Below, piece by piece: positions 1 through 9,109 of a stretch of 64,000 nucleotides of DNA. How positions within the stretch are numbered: position 1 is the first letter of the stretch; each line of letters starts with the position of its first letter. The notes beneath the pieces were generated by a model. It saw nothing but the letters and a program-made list of their open reading frames with translations, had not been told where the DNA came from and made no database searches. The position numbers and the translations under genes are program-made. The stretch spans positions 33,608 through 97,607 of the forward strand of contig CACJRK010000002.1 in the NCBI GenBank assembly GCA_902595795.1, given 5' to 3'. The DNA comes from an uncultured Pelagibacteraceae bacterium. GTDB lineage: Bacteria > Pseudomonadota > Alphaproteobacteria > Pelagibacterales > Pelagibacteraceae.

Positions 1-432
1 AGATCTATCACCAATGATACTACTAGCTCCTTTAACTCGAAGGTCTAAAACAGGAACAGTATTTATATTAACACCGATTGATTTAAGTAAATACGAAGTC
101 TTATCGATAAATAATTTATAAATAATATTAAATTTTTTCTTATCTTTTGTGAATAAATTACCAAAATATTCAGCAGTCAAATTATCAAATGAGATAATTT
201 TACTTAATCGATTTACACGTCCACCTTCTTGATCAATTAATATTGGGTATTTTTTATCTTTAAATATCTTTTTTATTCTATCAGTTAATTTTTTAGTTTG
301 TTCAATTGAACTTATGTTTCTTGAAAATAAAATAACACCCCATGGCTTATATTTTTTTAAAAAAGCTATTTCTTTATTTGATAATGTTGAGGATTTTAAA
401 CCAACAATAAAAGATCTTCTATTCTTAATCAT
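1..432 (-). CDS. nagZ: beta-N-acetylhexosaminidase NagZ (N-terminal part, runs off window start)
   Basis: Manual translation from ATG at 432 on the minus strand: MIKNRRSFIVGLKSSTLSNKEIAFLKKYKPWGVILFSRN...YPILIDQEGGRVNRL; DQEGGRVxRL is the GH3/NagZ signature. Not in the ORF track because it is truncated by the window edge. Confidence 0.9.
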   Translation of the reverse strand, partial: MIKNRRSFIVGLKSSTLSNKEIAFLKKYKPWGVILFSRNISSIEQTKKLTDRIKKIFKDKKYPILIDQEGGRVNRLSKIISFDNLTAEYFGNLFTKDKKKFNIIYKLFIDKTSYLLKSIGVNINTVPVLDLRVKGASSIIGDRS

Positions 433-685
433 TCTCTAAAAGTTTCCAAAAATTAAACTTTTTTTTCTTTTTTTTGTTTGTTTGCTTCACGTATTCAATT
501 ATATTTTGAGTATCATTTTCTAAAACAGGTAAATTTTTTGAATATAATTTAATTTTTTCATCGATATTTTTATATGATCTGTATGATTTCTTCTTATTTT
601 CATCTGAAAAATAATATCTACCAGTCAAAAAAATAAATAAAACAATTACAACAATGAAGATTAAATACTTAATTTCTTTTAGCAT
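425..685 (-). CDS. small single-TM protein between argS and nagZ; possible SPOR-protein remnant
   Basis: 86 aa, N-terminal hydrophobic segment then Lys-rich tail; position equals that of the SPOR-domain gene between argS and nagZ in other alphaproteobacteria; overlaps both neighbours. Confidence 0.6.
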   Translation of the reverse strand: MLKEIKYLIFIVVIVLFIFLTGRYYFSDENKKKSYRSYKNIDEKIKLYSKNLPVLENDTQNIIEYVKQTNKKKKKKFNFWKLLEND

Positions 686-2418
686 TACATTTTATCTGGT
701 GTATCTACACCAACTATATCCATTCCTAATTTTACAACGTTAGATATTGCTTTTAAAAAAATTAATTTATCTGGTGAAACTGTTTTTTGATCATTAATAA
801 ATCTTTTTTCTGGATGTTTTTTACCAAGATTCCAATACGAGTGAAATTCTGAGGCAAGATCATATAAATAAACAGGTATTCTATGTGGTTCTAATTTGGA
901 GCTAGCAGCATCAATACATTTAGGCCATTCTGAAATCTTTTTTAAAATTTTGATCTCATCATTTGAATATTCAAAACTAAAATCATCTAATTCAATGTTT
1001 GAATTTAAATCTTTATCAATATGTCTAAACACAGATGAAATTCTTGCATAACAATATTGAACATAATACAATGGATTATCTTTTGATTTTTCTTTAACAG
1101 CATCAAAATCAAAATCTAATTCTACATCACTACTTCTGTTAAGCATGATAAATCTAGTTGCATCTTTTCCTACTTCTTTAATTAAATCATCAACGGTAAT
1201 GTAGTCGCCCTTTCGTTTAGACATCTTAAATGGTTTGTTATCTTTAATTAATTTTACAAGCTGACTAATTTTGCAGATTAATTTATCTTTTTTTCCTGAT
1301 AGAGCCTCAACCGAGGATGAAATTCTTTTAATATAACCAGCATGATCAGCACCAAGAATGTTTATTAAATAATCAAATTTACGATCAACTTTATTTTTAT
1401 GATATGCAACATCGCTTGCAAAATAAGTCCATGCTCCATCTGATTTTTGTAATGCTCTATCTTTATCGTCACCAAAATCAGTTGATTTAAATAGTAGCTG
1501 TTCTCGTTCTACCCAGTTTTTACTATCTTCTCCTGCTGGAGCTTTTATCTTTCCTTTGTATACAAATTTATTTTTTTCTAAAAATTTTATTACATTCTCA
1601 ACTTCTTTGTTTAATACAATACTTTTTTCACTAACAAAATTATCATGATTAATTCCTAAGCTCTTAAGGTTCTTTTTAATTAAAAGTAACGCCTGTTCTA
1701 TAGATAAAGCTGTTAACTTATCCCTAATTTCATCATAATTATCAAAATTTAGATTTGAATTATTTGAAACTATATTTTTCGCAAAATCGATTAAATAATC
1801 TCCTGGATATAAATCAGGATTATCTTGAGGGAATGTTTCGTTAAATTTTACTTCTCTAATTCTAAAGTATACAGATTTAGTAAAATTTATAATCTGGTTA
1901 CCATAATCATTTACATAATATTCTCTTGTAACCTGGTGTTTATTAAATATTAAAACATTAGATATAACATCGCCTAAAATAGCTCCTCTGCAGTGACCTA
2001 CATGCAAGGGTCCTGTAGGGTTAGCTGATACGAATTCAACTAAATAATTATTTTTTTTCTCTTTTTCATTAATTCCAAATTTTTCAGCGTTATCAATTAT
2101 TTCTTTAATAAAGTTTGACCAAAATGATGGCTTAAATTTAATATTTATGAAACCAGGTTTAGCAATGGATATGTTTTCTATTTGATCGTCATTATTTTTT
2201 ATTTCAGGTGCAAGTTTTTCTGCCAATTCTATTGGAGAAGTTTTGTTTAGTTTTGATAAAACCATTGCAACATTAGTTGAAATATCACAATCAAATTTTG
2301 GGGGTGGTATTTCCGCATTAATACCATTAAAACTTTCTGGAACGATGATCTGATTTTTTTTACTAAGCTCAACAATAACAGATTTGATTTTATCTAGATA
2401 TAATTCAAAAATATTCAT
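685..2418 (-). CDS. argS: arginyl-tRNA synthetase
   Basis: 577 aa; VEFVSANPTGPLHVGHCRGAILGD class I HIGH region and KMSKRKGD motif. Confidence 0.97.
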   Translation of the reverse strand: MNIFELYLDKIKSVIVELSKKNQIIVPESFNGINAEIPPPKFDCDISTNVAMVLSKLNKTSPIELAEKLAPEIKNNDDQIENISIAKPGFINIKFKPSFWSNFIKEIIDNAEKFGINEKEKKNNYLVEFVSANPTGPLHVGHCRGAILGDVISNVLIFNKHQVTREYYVNDYGNQIINFTKSVYFRIREVKFNETFPQDNPDLYPGDYLIDFAKNIVSNNSNLNFDNYDEIRDKLTALSIEQALLLIKKNLKSLGINHDNFVSEKSIVLNKEVENVIKFLEKNKFVYKGKIKAPAGEDSKNWVEREQLLFKSTDFGDDKDRALQKSDGAWTYFASDVAYHKNKVDRKFDYLINILGADHAGYIKRISSSVEALSGKKDKLICKISQLVKLIKDNKPFKMSKRKGDYITVDDLIKEVGKDATRFIMLNRSSDVELDFDFDAVKEKSKDNPLYYVQYCYARISSVFRHIDKDLNSNIELDDFSFEYSNDEIKILKKISEWPKCIDAASSKLEPHRIPVYLYDLASEFHSYWNLGKKHPEKRFINDQKTVSPDKLIFLKAISNVVKLGMDIVGVDTPDKM

Positions 2419-3533
2419 TTATTATTGTTATATAGGTTAATTGCGTATCTATCTGTCATACCAGATATAAAATCTGAAATAGCTCTATATTTGTCTTTAG
2501 TCAATTGCTCTTTAGTAAGAAATTTTCTTGGATTTGATTTAATTATTTTAAATAATTTCTTAATTATCATTTTACCTCTTTGATTCTTATTAAGTACTGA
2601 TTTATTGTCATACATTCTATGTCTTAAAAATGATCTGATTTCTTGTTCTGAATTTTCTATTTTATCTGAAAAAGAAACTATTAATTGATTTGATTTTGAT
2701 ACATCTTTTAATGACTTAATTTTAAATTTTTTAATATTTTTTTTTGTATTACTTAGTAAATCTCTTATCATAATATCTATTGAGTCTCTTATGATTTGGT
2801 AAATAGCAATTTTATAATTTTTTTTATTAATTTTGTTTTTATATTTTTGGTAAATATTTTTGAAAAAATCTAATTCAACTAATTCCTCAAGTTTAAATAG
2901 GTTTGCTTTAATTCCATCCTGAATATCATGGTTATTATATGCAATATCATCTGATATAGCTGATATTTGAGCTTCTAATGATGGATAAGTATTAAAATTA
3001 ATTTTATTTTTGAAAACTTTTAAACCAATTAGTTTATTGATCATGCTTAGATCATCTACAGGTCCGTTATGTTTTAAAAGTCCTTCTAAAGTTTCAAGAG
3101 TTAAATTTAATCCAGCAAATTTAAAATATTTATTCTCTAAAAACATTACTATTCTTAGTGTCTGAAGATTGTGATCGAAACCTCCATAGTTTTGCATACA
3201 ATCATCTAAAGCATCCTCTCCTGCATGGCCAAAAGGGGTGTGACCTAAATCATGAGCAAGACTTAAGGTTTCAGCTAAATCTTCATTTAATTTTAGATAT
3301 TTTGCAATTGATCTTGCTATTTGAGCAACTTCAATTGAATGGGTAATCCTGGTTCTAAAATGATCCCCTTCGGTGTTAACAAATACTTGGGTTTTATGCT
3401 TTAATCTTCTAAATGATGCACTGTGAATTATCCGATCTCTGTCGCGTTGAAAAGGAGATCTATATTTTGAATTAGCTTCGTTATTAAGTCTACCTTTACT
3501 TTTAAATACGCCTAACAAAGTGTCTTTTTTCAT
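2415..3533 (-). CDS. dgt: deoxyguanosinetriphosphate triphosphohydrolase-like protein (HD domain)
   Basis: FRRLKHKTQVF...RTRITHSIEVAQIARSIA...LAHDLGHTPFGHAGEDAL HD-domain dGTPase motifs. Confidence 0.93.
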   Translation of the reverse strand: MKKDTLLGVFKSKGRLNNEANSKYRSPFQRDRDRIIHSASFRRLKHKTQVFVNTEGDHFRTRITHSIEVAQIARSIAKYLKLNEDLAETLSLAHDLGHTPFGHAGEDALDDCMQNYGGFDHNLQTLRIVMFLENKYFKFAGLNLTLETLEGLLKHNGPVDDLSMINKLIGLKVFKNKINFNTYPSLEAQISAISDDIAYNNHDIQDGIKANLFKLEELVELDFFKNIYQKYKNKINKKNYKIAIYQIIRDSIDIMIRDLLSNTKKNIKKFKIKSLKDVSKSNQLIVSFSDKIENSEQEIRSFLRHRMYDNKSVLNKNQRGKMIIKKLFKIIKSNPRKFLTKEQLTKDKYRAISDFISGMTDRYAINLYNNNK

Positions 3534-3583
3534 CCTTTAATTTAAATAATTAAGTATTATATTAGTAATAACAGTGTTCAGAC

Positions 3584-3901
3584 ATGATTAAAGAAATTAA
3601 ATTTACGGATAAAGCGTTAAAACAAATAGATAATTTGTTATCAAAAAAAGACAAAGGATCATTCTTCAGAATCGCTATCAAAGGTGGAGGATGTTCTGGT
3701 TTTCAATATGAATTTACATTTGATAAATCAAAACAAGATGATGATTTAAATTATCAAAATATTTTAATTGATAAAACTTCAGCTGATTTGCTTAAAGGAT
3801 CTGAAGTTGATTATGTGTCTGAACTTATAGGTGAACAATTCAAAATATCTAATCCACAAACCAAATCTTCATGTGGTTGTGGAGTTTCTTTCTCACTTTA
3901 A
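3584..3901 (+). CDS. erpA: iron-sulfur cluster insertion protein, ErpA/IscA (HesB) family
   Basis: 105 aa with conserved Cys pattern GGGCSGFQY...SSCGCGVSF. Confidence 0.9.
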   Translation: MIKEIKFTDKALKQIDNLLSKKDKGSFFRIAIKGGGCSGFQYEFTFDKSKQDDDLNYQNILIDKTSADLLKGSEVDYVSELIGEQFKISNPQTKSSCGCGVSFSL

Positions 3902-4677
3902 TGCTCATTTCATCTTGGAATGTAAACTCAGTGCGAGCAAGAATTGAAAATATCAAAAGCTATTTATTAAAATATAAACCTGATATTTTAATGATGCAGG
4001 AAATCAAAACTGAAGATGTTAATTTTCCATATGATGATTTTTCATCAATGGACTATGAAAGTCATGTGTTTGGTCAAAAAAGTTATAATGGTGTAGCAAT
4101 AATTTCTAAAATTAAATTTAAAAATGTCAAAACAGATTTGATTAAGGATAAGTTAAAACAATCTAGAATAATTTCAGCTGAATTTGAGCATAAGAAAAAA
4201 AATATACAATTAATAAATATTTACACGCCTAATGGTAATCCTGTAGATACAGAAAAATATGATTATAAGAAAGATTGGCTTAATCAATTAATAAAGCAAT
4301 TAAAAAATTTATCTAAAAAAAATTCTAACATTATTCTAGCTGGTGATTTTAACATCATTCCATCAGCAGAAGATGTTTATAATGTTAAAAGTTTTGAAGA
4401 CGATGCTTTATACAGACTTGAAATAAGAAAAAAATTTAGAGAAATGATTAATCTTGGGTTTAACGATGTCTACAGACATTTTCATGAAGATAAAGAAGGA
4501 TATACATTCTGGGATTATATGAGAGGTGCTTGGCAAAAAAATAATGGAATGCGTATTGATCATTTTTTAGTTTCAAACTCAATAATTAATCAAATTAAAG
4601 ATATTAATATTAATAAAGATCCACGTGGAAGAGAAAAGCCCTCTGATCACACACCTATTGAGATTAATTTAGCTTAA
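3901..4677 (+). CDS. xthA: exodeoxyribonuclease III
   Basis: MLISSWNVNSVRARIENI...MMQEIKTED...LAGDFNIIPS...RIDHFLVS...KPSDHTPIEI; ATG at 3901 overlaps the erpA stop (TAATG), so the 3871 start in the ORF track is probably too long. Confidence 0.93.
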   Translation: MLISSWNVNSVRARIENIKSYLLKYKPDILMMQEIKTEDVNFPYDDFSSMDYESHVFGQKSYNGVAIISKIKFKNVKTDLIKDKLKQSRIISAEFEHKKKNIQLINIYTPNGNPVDTEKYDYKKDWLNQLIKQLKNLSKKNSNIILAGDFNIIPSAEDVYNVKSFEDDALYRLEIRKKFREMINLGFNDVYRHFHEDKEGYTFWDYMRGAWQKNNGMRIDHFLVSNSIINQIKDININKDPRGREKPSDHTPIEINLA

Positions 4678-5667
4678 AGATTTAATTTTATTTACTAATT
4701 CCTGGTTAATATTTCTTGGGCCAGTATCCATTCTATTCTTATGACGTCTTTCTCCAGGTAATCTTACTTCACCCATTGATTTCATTTTTTCAAAAAATTC
4801 CTCAGCATGTTTTTGCCAATTAGTACCTGATGTTTTATCTGGATTGATAGCTAGTATGAATTCACCACCACTTGGGGGGCCACCATCATTATTATCTTTG
4901 GCAGCAGTTTCAAAACTAAAATTATCTCCAACTAATGCACCTGCCATTAATTCTACCATCATTGCAATTGCAGATCCTTTGTAACCACCAAAGGGTAATA
5001 AAACTCCACCATCTGCAATTTCCCCAGGATCAGTTGTTTCTTTACCATCTTTAGTTAATCCTGTTCCAAGTGGAACTTTATGCCCTTCTCTTTTAGCAAC
5101 TTGAACTTCTCCCATTGCCATTGAGGCTGTTGCCATATCATAAACAACTGGTGTTTTACCTGGACGTGGCCAAGCAAAAGAAATTGGGTTCGTTCCAAAT
5201 AATGGCTTTATAGCACCGGCAGGTGCAACAGCAGGTTTGTAAGATGTACAAGCAAATGCAACTAAACCATCCTCTGCTAATTTCTCTGTTTCGGGCCACA
5301 TAGCAGCCATATGATGTGAATTATTTATTGCTAATACAGCAACACCATTTTCTTTTGCGGCTTTTGCTAATTCGGGTAATCCTTTATTTAATACAACAGG
5401 TGCTAAACAATTATTTCCTTCAACTTTGATAACAGATGGAGATATTTTTTTTACCTCAGGTTTTCCTTTTCCATTAATCTTTCCACTTTTTAATCCAGTG
5501 ACATATGCTGGTAATCTAAATAGACCATGTGATACCGAGCCATCTCGTTCAGCATTTCTGATCAAGTCTGATAGTATTGATGCTGTTTCATCATCACAAC
5601 CGTTAGCTAAAAGAGTTTTTTTAGCTAGTTCAAATATTTCGTCTAAAGTTATAGATACAGTGCTCAT
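4669..5667 (-). CDS. Ldh/MDH2-family NAD(P)-dependent oxidoreductase (malate/L-lactate dehydrogenase or delta1-piperideine-2-carboxylate reductase-like)
   Basis: 332 aa; NSHHMAAMWPETEKLA, PLFGTNPISFAWPRP, DMATASMAMGEV, LPFGGYKGSAIAMMVELMAG are typical of the Ldh_2 family. Confidence 0.88.
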   Translation of the reverse strand: MSTVSITLDEIFELAKKTLLANGCDDETASILSDLIRNAERDGSVSHGLFRLPAYVTGLKSGKINGKGKPEVKKISPSVIKVEGNNCLAPVVLNKGLPELAKAAKENGVAVLAINNSHHMAAMWPETEKLAEDGLVAFACTSYKPAVAPAGAIKPLFGTNPISFAWPRPGKTPVVYDMATASMAMGEVQVAKREGHKVPLGTGLTKDGKETTDPGEIADGGVLLPFGGYKGSAIAMMVELMAGALVGDNFSFETAAKDNNDGGPPSGGEFILAINPDKTSGTNWQKHAEEFFEKMKSMGEVRLPGERRHKNRMDTGPRNINQELVNKIKSLS

Positions 5668-6065
5668 TATTTTGATTTACATTTCTTGCATAAACCAAAA
5701 AATTCTAAATTATATTTGCTATATTTCATTCCTGAATTGTCTGAAAAATTAGATAAATATTTAGAAAGTTTTGAATTACTTATTTCAGATACGTTTTCAC
5801 AACTTTCACAAATTGAAAAAGCAGTTGCTTTTGAAACCTGACAGCTAGAATTTTGACAAGCAATAAAAGCATTTCTACTTTCGATCTTATGAATTTTTCC
5901 AATTTCAACCAGCTTATCTAACGCTCTGTAAACTTGTAATGGAGCTTTAATTCCTTTTTTTTGAACATTAAATAAAATTGAATAAGCTTTCATAGGCCCA
6001 CCAAATTTATCAATGAGATCAAAAATTATTTTTTGATTTTTGGAAAGGATATGTTCTTTTTGCAT
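5667..6065 (-). CDS. zur: Fur-family regulator, probably zinc uptake regulator Zur
   Basis: 132 aa Fur-like winged helix with C-x2-C motifs (CESC...CKKC); co-directional with znuCB. Confidence 0.85.
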   Translation of the reverse strand: MQKEHILSKNQKIIFDLIDKFGGPMKAYSILFNVQKKGIKAPLQVYRALDKLVEIGKIHKIESRNAFIACQNSSCQVSKATAFSICESCENVSEISNSKLSKYLSNFSDNSGMKYSKYNLEFFGLCKKCKSK

Positions 6066-6089
6066 CTTTAAATTCTTATCAATAAGTTA

Positions 6090-6893
6090 TTAGTTTTTCA
6101 ATTTAATCGATTGTTTAATATTAAGTAAAGAGAGTATAAATAATACTAAAGCGGCCATGATTATTGAAGGTCCAGATGATGTATTAAATTCTAATGAAGA
6201 AAATAGCCCTAATAAAACTGATAAAAGACCACCAATAACAGAAAATAAAACCATCTTTTGAGGACTGTCTGATATGTTTCTAGCCATCGCAGCGGGTATA
6301 ATTAACATTCCAGTAATCAATAATAATCCAACCATTTTAATTGATATGGCTATTACAGCAGCCATGAGAATAGTAAATGTTGCTTTTGCTCTATCAGGAT
6401 TTAATCCCTCAGCCTCAGCTAATTCATAATTAACTGTCGATGCAAACAATGGTTTCCAAATTAATTTAAGAACTATTAAAATTACTGCTCCACCAGTCCA
6501 TATGATAAATATGTCATTTGTTGTTACAGCTAAGATGTCTCCAAATAAAAGCCCCATAATATCAAAACGAATAAAAGTTAGAAATCCAATTACTACTAAA
6601 CCAACTGCTAAAGAAGAGTGGGCTAACAGACCTAACAAAGCGTCTCCTGGTAAATTAGTTTTTTTTTGTAGCTGAATTAATATCAGTGCAATTACAGATG
6701 AAATTATGAACACAGACAGTGCAATATTAAGCTCAAACGAATAAGCTAACGTCACACCTAATAAAGCTGAATGAGATAAAGTATCACCAAAATAAGATAA
6801 TCTTCTCCAAACAACAAAACATCCAAGTGGTCCTGTTACTAAAGCAACACCAATACCAGCAATTAACGCTCTAACGAAAAAATCATCTAACAT
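6090..6893 (-). CDS. znuB: zinc ABC transporter permease
   Basis: 267 aa; FVVWRRLSYFGDTLSHSALLGV...EAEGLNPDRAK ABC-3 family permease. Confidence 0.93.
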   Translation of the reverse strand: MLDDFFVRALIAGIGVALVTGPLGCFVVWRRLSYFGDTLSHSALLGVTLAYSFELNIALSVFIISSVIALILIQLQKKTNLPGDALLGLLAHSSLAVGLVVIGFLTFIRFDIMGLLFGDILAVTTNDIFIIWTGGAVILIVLKLIWKPLFASTVNYELAEAEGLNPDRAKATFTILMAAVIAISIKMVGLLLITGMLIIPAAMARNISDSPQKMVLFSVIGGLLSVLLGLFSSLEFNTSSGPSIIMAALVLFILSLLNIKQSIKLKN

Positions 6894-6894
6894 A

Positions 6895-7641
6895 TTAATT
6901 TTTTTTTATTTGACCTTCGTCAGAATGAACATGGTCATGCTTATGTTCATAAACTGTTAAAATTTGAGAAGCTTGTTCACCAAATAGAGTTTTGTACTCG
7001 TTATTTTTTGCAACATCCATTGGTGTTCCTGAACAACATACATGTCCATTTAAACAAACAACATGATCTGTTGCGGTCATGACTGTGTGTAGATCGTGAG
7101 AAATTAGTAAAATTCCACAATTTAAAGTATCTGAAATTTTTTTAATAAGCTCATATAATGCAATCTCTCCAGTGTAATCAACACCTTGAACAGGTTCATC
7201 TAAGACTAATAACTCAGGTTTTTTAGAAATAGCTCTAGCTATTAAAACTCTCTGAAATTCACCTCCTGATAAATTCCCTAGATTTTTATTTTTAAGATGC
7301 ATTACACCTGTAAGCGTAAGAGCTTCATCAATTGCTTCATCTTTTATATCTTCTGTTAAAAGCATAAAATCATATACTCTTAATGGTAGTGTCCAATCAA
7401 TTGAGATTTTTTGAGGAACATAACCAACTTTGTTAGTATATTTTTCTACAGATCCTTCTATGTTTTTGTAAATTCCTAATGCAATTTTGGCTGTAGTACT
7501 TTTCCCAGAACCATTAGGTCCAATAAGGGTAACAATTTTTCCTCTTTCAACAGTTAATGAAACACCTTCCACTAGCCATTTATTATTTTGTTTAAAACCA
7601 GCGTTATTTAATTTTACTAATGTACTATTTTCTAAACTCAT
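6895..7641 (-). CDS. znuC: zinc ABC transporter ATP-binding protein
   Basis: GPNGSGKST Walker A, LSGGEFQRVLIARA signature, His-containing C-terminus EHKHDHVHSDE. Confidence 0.94.
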   Translation of the reverse strand: MSLENSTLVKLNNAGFKQNNKWLVEGVSLTVERGKIVTLIGPNGSGKSTTAKIALGIYKNIEGSVEKYTNKVGYVPQKISIDWTLPLRVYDFMLLTEDIKDEAIDEALTLTGVMHLKNKNLGNLSGGEFQRVLIARAISKKPELLVLDEPVQGVDYTGEIALYELIKKISDTLNCGILLISHDLHTVMTATDHVVCLNGHVCCSGTPMDVAKNNEYKTLFGEQASQILTVYEHKHDHVHSDEGQIKKN

Positions 7642-7648
7642 AAATTGC

Positions 7649-7677
7649 TTGACTTATAAATGTTATATTATTACATA
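7649..7677 (+). promoter_or_regulatory. candidate sigma70 promoter of znuA (TTGACT N17 TACATA)
   Basis: TTGACT at 7649-7654 and TACATA at 7672-7677 with 17-nt spacer; overlaps the first Zur-like box. Confidence 0.4.
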
Positions 7678-7693
7678 CTGTTATATTATAACA
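7661..7693. promoter_or_regulatory. tandem candidate Zur boxes in the znuA / znuC divergent promoter
   Basis: TGTTATATTATTACA (7661-7675) and the perfect palindrome TGTTATA-T-TATAACA (7679-7693), starts 18 bp apart; matches the known alphaproteobacterial Zur motif core TGTTATAnTATAACA. Confidence 0.75.
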
Positions 7694-7712
7694 ACTAATT
7701 AAATTACTTATT

Positions 7713-8765
7713 ATGAAAAATATTAAAAAAATACCACTTATATTCTCAATATTATCAATTATAACATTCTTTACACCAGCAAACGCTGAAATAAAAGTAG
7801 TAGCTTCTATTAAACCAATTCATTCATTAGCCAGTTATTTGATGGACGGTATTGCTAAGCCTGATCTCATAGTTGATGGATATGCATCTCCGCACGGATT
7901 TGCAATGAAACCTTCTCATGCAAAAATGCTCCAAAATGCAGATCTAATATTTTGGGTAGGTGAAGATTTAGAAAATTTTTTAGAAAAACCACTAAGCTCA
8001 ATTGCAAAAAAAGCAGAAAAAATTGAACTAATGGAAACTAAAGGATTACAGGTATTAAAATTTAGAGAAAGAAATATTTTTGACGAACATGATCATGACG
8101 ATCACGGACATGACGATCATGGTAAAAAAGAAGATGATCATGATGACCATGGACATGATGACCACGGTAAAAAGGAAGATGATCACGACCATGACGATCA
8201 TGGTAAAAAAGAAGATGATCATGATGATCACGGACATGACGATCATGATGGACATGCGCATGGTGAATTTGATCCACACATTTGGTTGGACCCAATTAAT
8301 GCAAAAGCTATTTTAAATGAAATGGCAGAACATTTAATTGAAAATGATCCAAAAAATGAAGCTAAATACAAAAGTAATTTAGCTAAAGCTTTAAAAGAAA
8401 TCGATAAACTTACAATTGATGTAATGACAGATTTAAGCAGCAGTGTTTCTTCAATTGTATTCCATGATGCTTATCAGTATTTTGAAGAAAGATTTAATGT
8501 TAAAGTATTAGGTGCATTTACTGTTAATACAGATGTGATGCCTGGAGCTGAACAACTTGCTGAAATTAGAGAAATTATCGAGCATGACAAAGTTGCATGT
8601 GTATTCTCTGAACCTCAATTTAACCCAGATATTATCAAAGCTGTAGCTAAAGATATGAAGATTAAAACTGGTGTTTTGGATCCATTAGGTGCAACTTTAG
8701 ATCCGGGTAAAGACTTGTATTTCAAATTAATTAGAAATATGTCCAATTCTTTCAAAGGTTGTTAA
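7713..8765 (+). CDS. znuA: zinc ABC transporter substrate-binding protein with His/Asp-rich loop
   Basis: Signal peptide, ASIKPIHSLASYLM, His-rich loop, FDPHIWLDPINAK, FHDAYQYFEERF. Confidence 0.94.
   Translation: MKNIKKIPLIFSILSIITFFTPANAEIKVVASIKPIHSLASYLMDGIAKPDLIVDGYASPHGFAMKPSHAKMLQNADLIFWVGEDLENFLEKPLSSIAKKAEKIELMETKGLQVLKFRERNIFDEHDHDDHGHDDHGKKEDDHDDHGHDDHGKKEDDHDHDDHGKKEDDHDDHGHDDHDGHAHGEFDPHIWLDPINAKAILNEMAEHLIENDPKNEAKYKSNLAKALKEIDKLTIDVMTDLSSSVSSIVFHDAYQYFEERFNVKVLGAFTVNTDVMPGAEQLAEIREIIEHDKVACVFSEPQFNPDIIKAVAKDMKIKTGVLDPLGATLDPGKDLYFKLIRNMSNSFKGC
8082..8262 (+). repeat. in-frame tandem repeat encoding (D)DHDDHGHDDHGKKE-type His/Asp-rich units in ZnuA
   Basis: Repeated 'gatgatcatgatgaccatggacatgatgaccacggtaaaaaagaa'-like units; about three imperfect copies plus partial units. 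Confidence 0.85.
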
Positions 8766-8836
8766 GATACTATTTATTGATATTAGTATTTCTTGAATTG
8801 TAATTAGTTATTAAATTTACAAGAAAGGAAAAAATA

Positions 8837-9058
8837 ATGTTCATAAAAAAGTATCTTAAATGGATAAGTACATTTCTCGTTCTAGTTGGTATTCTTTTAA
8901 CAAATCTAAACGTATATCCATTGAATATCTACTTTCACGGATTAGGAGTTGTAGGATGGACTATCGCTGGATTTATCAGCAAAGATAAAGCGATCCTAAC
9001 TAATTTTGGATTGCAAATACCATTATTTGTAATTGGTATATATAAAATAATATTTTAA
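8837..9058 (+). CDS. small two/three-TM hypothetical membrane protein
   Basis: 73 aa hydrophobic ORF with upstream SD-like AGAAAGGA; no recognised domain from sequence alone. Confidence 0.65.
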   Translation: MFIKKYLKWISTFLVLVGILLTNLNVYPLNIYFHGLGVVGWTIAGFISKDKAILTNFGLQIPLFVIGIYKIIF

Positions 9059-9077
9059 TTTTTTTATATAGACTTTG

Positions 9078-9109
9078 AACTAAATTAGTTTAGTTGTAGA
9101 TGAATCTAC
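9078..9109 (+). ncRNA. two abutting stem-loops in the 3'/5' UTR between the 73-aa ORF and the PiT-like gene
   Basis: AACTAAA-ttag-TTTAGTT (9078-9095) immediately followed by GTAGA-tgaa-TCTAC (9096-9109). Confidence 0.4.

Noticed and set aside
3158-3346. 62-aa plus-strand ORF inside dgt
   Set aside because: Antisense to the conserved HD-domain region; no upstream signals or recognisable family.
3534-3583. TATTA...TAATA weak dyad in the dgt/erpA divergent gap as an Fe-S regulator site
   Set aside because: 5-bp AT-only arms are expected by chance; no match to an Iron-Rhodo-box or IscR motif I could defend.
8055-8316. Overlapping ORFs (74, 77 and 78 aa) on both strands rich in Met/Ile/Val/His
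   Set aside because: By-products of the His/Asp-codon tandem repeat in znuA read in other frames; low complexity, no independent support.
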